Positions 61,516-64,000 of a stretch of DNA of 64,000 bases are shown here, piece after piece. The stretch is taken from positions 1-64,000 of the forward strand of contig CAYRAG010000002.1 in NCBI GenBank assembly GCA_964422185.1. Reading direction: 5' to 3'. A program made the translations under genes and the position numbers. The stretch comes from CALXCT01 sp964422185 (lineage in GTDB: Bacteria; Bacillota; Clostridia; Oscillospirales; Oscillospiraceae). The notes under the pieces were generated by a model that was not told the origin of the DNA, did not search any database, and saw only the letters and a program-made list of their open reading frames with translations. Positions within the stretch are counted from its first letter, which is position 1; each line of letters opens with the position of its first letter.

Positions 61516-64000
61516 TCAGTTCTCCTCCCAGCCGCACACGGCGCGGCCGGACACGGCGTCCTGCCACAGACGGAGACCGGGGGTCTCCACCGCTTTCACC
61601 ATGCCGGCCAGCGCGGAGGAGTCCGGGCTGAGCCGGGCGAACAGATCCTCACAGGAATCCAGGATCTCCGGGCAGTAGGCCTGGGTCTTCTCGTTGTTCC
61701 AGATGGCGCCGTAGAAGATCTCCGCCTCCACCAGATCCTGGAACATGTGGCTGCCGTAGCTCAGCTCCGGCTGGTAGCCCGCCCGGCTGTCCGACACCTC
61801 GCATACGGCGGTGCAGCCGGCGATGTCTCCGAAAGTGACCGGCACGCCCAGCTCCGGGGAGGAGGTGCCGATGCGGCCCGGCGTCAGCAGGAGCATCGCC
61901 TTTCCCTCGTCCCGGCAGCGGCGGATGAGCTGGCCCACCGCCACGGCGACTTCCGGCTTTCTGGCGTAGGGGTAGAGGTAGTACTGCTCCGGGTCGATGA
62001 GCACCACCCCGTCCACATTCCGCACCCCGGAGGGCCCCATGGAGGAGTCTGAGATGTCAAACAGGGTGCGGCTCAGACGCAGGGCGTCCAGATCCACCTG
62101 CTCCCCCTGTCTGCCCAGGTAGAGGGGACGGCACTGGAGCAGGTTGACGACAAAGTCGCCGCTCTCGTCCAGATTGACGGTGTACTCGATATCCACCGGG
62201 TTCTCATAGACCCGCTCAAGAGTCTTGAGCAGCCGGTGCATCATGCCGGTAAACGCCCGGTTCTCCAGCAGGCGCTGGCAGTTGGCGAACAGAACCTCCT
62301 GGTAGGAGCCGCGCTGGCGGAGAAGATTCTCCGCCTCGGTGTCATGCTCCATGACCTGGTTTAAATACCACCGGGGCAGATCCGGCATCAGCAGATCCGC
62401 CGGCACCGCCCGGATGGTGTTCTCCTGGCGGTCCAGCACATCCACATAGTGCTGGGAGAACCGGTGCTTCTGCGCGGAGGTGGTGTAGATCGTGGTCGCG
62501 GGCCGGTCCAGGTTGGCCAGACGGGGGTAGTCGTCCTGTGTGCGATCCACCGCCCGGGTGCCCAGACCCATGACGATGCGCAGCATGCCCGCCCCGGGAT
62601 CCATGTCCCGGTACCACTTATAGGCGCTGTGGCTGTAGCCCACGCCGGCGGCGGAGGGCATGAAGTAGCGGCCGTGGGACGATCCGGAGACCCGCTGCAC
62701 CAGCACCGCCATCTGCTCGTCGCTGTTCTCCAGGCCCCGCATGCGCCGGTACTCCAGCGCGGAGGGATCCATGGTGCTGGCGTAGACCCGGCGCAGCGCC
62801 TGCTCAAACGCCTCCAGCCGCTCCTGAGGCCCGCCCTGGTTGACGCAGAACACCGACTCGTACTTGCCGGCGAACGCGTTGTTGAAGCCGTCCTCCAGGA
62901 AGCTGGAGGAGCGGACGATAATGGGACTCTGCCCGAAGTACTCCAGCATGTTCATAAACTGCTGCCGGAGATTGGCGGGGAACTGGCCGGTGAGCAGATG
63001 CTCTTTCAGCTCTTTCGCCGCGGTGAAGTACTCCGAGGGCGTGCGCTGGCGGATGCGCAGGCGCCAGCAGTTGTTGGAGACGATGTAGGTGTAGTACACA
63101 TCCGACCCGATATACCAGGAGTCGTGGGGCTCGCTGTGCTCCGACATGTCCTCCGGCAGCTCCCGCTCCGCGATCTTCCGGGCCAGCAGCATGCCGCAGG
63201 ATTTTCCCCCGATGGCGCCGCTGCCGATCATCCGGTCCCGCAGGGCGAAATAGTCCTCCGGCTGGAAGTACCGGTGCACCAGCTCCCGCAGACGGGCGTC
63301 CCGGGTCATCATGCTGGCGATGAGCTGCGCCTCCGTCTCCGAGGAGAACCGGTCGCTCTGCGCGTACTCCATCCGGACGGAGTTGAAGAAGCGGTCGTAG
63401 CTGTCGTAGTTCTGATCCTGGTTTTCCGCGCTCTCCCGCTGAAGCGCCTGGTAGTACCGGCTCATGCCGACGCCGTCCTGGACGACGGAGAAATTCCCCG
63501 TCTCCCGGTTCAGGCAGTACGGGAGGAACATCTGATCCGAGTAGCGGTTCCACACCTTCAGGGGGTGGAGATACACCTGGGAGCCGGTGTCGTACACATT
63601 CAGCAGCAGCTGGGTGGTGTCCCGGATGCGGGCGACCGCGTCAAAGGAGTGCCGGCCCCGGATCAGGGGGAAGTAGGCGACGGTGTCCAGCTCGAACAGG
63701 TACGGACAGGTCACCCGGAAGAAGTTGCCCATCATCAGGTCGGTGTACCAGGCGGACTGCAGCTCGGACAGGCAGTCAAAGACATAGAACGCGTCCTTGC
63801 CCCGGCGGGTAATCTCGTCGTGGAGCTTCACCGTGAACGCCTCAAAGCCCTCCTCCGGGTCAAACTGCCGCACATCAATGCCGGTCAGGTCGGACAGGAC
63901 GGGCTCATGCTGGGCAAAACGGATGTAGACGATATCCCGGCCGTCCGCCACGGCCTGCCTCGCGAACGGTTCCGCGAACAGCCGGAATTCGTCGATGGAG
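61516..64000 (-). CDS. PEP/pyruvate-binding domain protein (5' end beyond the window)
   Basis: At least 827 residues are seen. A GTG could start at 63951, but the frame stays open with good coding sequence to the window edge (IDEFRLFAEPFARQ), so the gene probably begins further right. An N-terminal RecA/KaiC-like region (DAFYVFDCLSELQ as a Walker B type) leads to a PPDK/PEP-synthase N-terminal ATP-grasp domain (GSGAIGGKSCGMLL, SPIIVRSSSFLEDGFNNAFAGKYES, DIEYTVN). No C-terminal phosphohistidine or PEP-utilising barrel is seen, so this is not a normal PEP synthase or PPDK. It may act as a kinase or phosphotransfer sensor; the function is unknown. Confidence 0.78.
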   Translation of the reverse strand, partial: SIDEFRLFAEPFARQAVADGRDIVYIRFAQHEPVLSDLTGIDVRQFDPEEGFEAFTVKLHDEITRRGKDAFYVFDCLSELQSAWYTDLMMGNFFRVTCPYLFELDTVAYFPLIRGRHSFDAVARIRDTTQLLLNVYDTGSQVYLHPLKVWNRYSDQMFLPYCLNRETGNFSVVQDGVGMSRYYQALQRESAENQDQNYDSYDRFFNSVRMEYAQSDRFSSETEAQLIASMMTRDARLRELVHRYFQPEDYFALRDRMIGSGAIGGKSCGMLLARKIAERELPEDMSEHSEPHDSWYIGSDVYYTYIVSNNCWRLRIRQRTPSEYFTAAKELKEHLLTGQFPANLRQQFMNMLEYFGQSPIIVRSSSFLEDGFNNAFAGKYESVFCVNQGGPQERLEAFEQALRRVYASTMDPSALEYRRMRGLENSDEQMAVLVQRVSGSSHGRYFMPSAAGVGYSHSAYKWYRDMDPGAGMLRIVMGLGTRAVDRTQDDYPRLANLDRPATTIYTTSAQKHRFSQHYVDVLDRQENTIRAVPADLLMPDLPRWYLNQVMEHDTEAENLLRQRGSYQEVLFANCQRLLENRAFTGMMHRLLKTLERVYENPVDIEYTVNLDESGDFVVNLLQCRPLYLGRQGEQVDLDALRLSRTLFDISDSSMGPSGVRNVDGVVLIDPEQYYLYPYARKPEVAVAVGQLIRRCRDEGKAMLLLTPGRIGTSSPELGVPVTFGDIAGCTAVCEVSDSRAGYQPELSYGSHMFQDLVEAEIFYGAIWNNEKTQAYCPEILDSCEDLFARLSPDSSALAGMVKAVETPGLRLWQDAVSGRAVCGWEEN

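Noticed and set aside
1..64000. CRISPR arrays, tRNA or rRNA genes, prophage
   Set aside because: No evenly spaced repeats, no tRNA-like cloverleaf or rRNA sequence and no phage structural genes were seen on reading both strands.

Overview
This 64-kb window is high in G+C, densely coded, and reads as a chromosome segment of an anaerobic clostridial Firmicute. The best guess is an Oscillospiraceae-like gut organism. Support comes from the genes present: a meso-DAP type MurE (DNPR motif), HemZ, SLH-domain surface proteins, glycyl radical enzymes, a Mop-type aldehyde oxidoreductase and tungsten-handling genes. Strong Shine-Dalgarno sites, TTG starts and sigma-A promoters with 16-17 bp spacers also fit. 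This is inference from gene content, not a species call. A 100-base run of N at 33843-33942 marks a scaffold gap.

Layout. (1) 0.3-11.2 kb is a fermentation island. It holds a one-subunit molybdo-aldehyde oxidoreductase, a radical SAM activase, two paralogous glycyl radical enzymes (GREs) and a LysR regulator lying between the GREs. (2) 11.3-15.0 kb holds murE, dapF and a cystathionine synthase/lyase, and an AraC regulator diverges from them. (3) 16-22 kb encodes two cell-envelope proteins, an SLH-anchored transglutaminase and a membrane-tethered LysM/G5/M23 peptidase. A permuted XdhC-type cofactor maturation protein follows, which may serve the aldehyde oxidoreductase. (4) 23-34 kb is mostly housekeeping: a C_GCAxxG_C_C protein, Lon, a TetR regulator, MnmG, two MATE exporters, a phosphoesterase, an acetyltransferase and an alkylguanine transferase. 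(5) At 34-36.1 kb a CbbX/SpoVK-like AAA+ ATPase is fused to an RNA polymerase alpha-CTD-like domain. It sits behind a strongly promoted leader that ends in a large hairpin and U tract.

(6) 36.3-42.2 kb is the most unusual part. A promoter and attenuated leader RNA precede five closely packed genes: a FecB/FecCD/FecE-type ABC importer, a cytosolic protein joining a Crp-like sensor domain to a WtpA/ModA-like tungstate/molybdate-binding domain with no HTH, and a SPASM radical SAM protein that resembles the tungsten-cofactor oxidoreductase maturase family. I read this as a tungsten (or molybdenum) uptake and enzyme-maturation operon. An Old Yellow Enzyme family flavoprotein with its own promoter follows.

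(7) 44.3-47.9 kb is an AT-richer, probably acquired or decayed patch. It has an IS200/IS605-like end with a TnpB-tail remnant, an SLH surface protein, and a truncated Ig-like/RCC1 gene fused to other debris. (8) 47.9-59.5 kb holds a metallo-hydrolase, mgtE with an attenuated leader, and a seven-gene leftward run: recJ, relA/spoT, dtd, an MBL hydrolase, hemZ, a uridine-kinase-like gene and mrp. (9) 59.7-61 kb is the rpsF-ssb-rpsR operon. The right edge carries a PEP/pyruvate-binding-domain protein that runs off the window.
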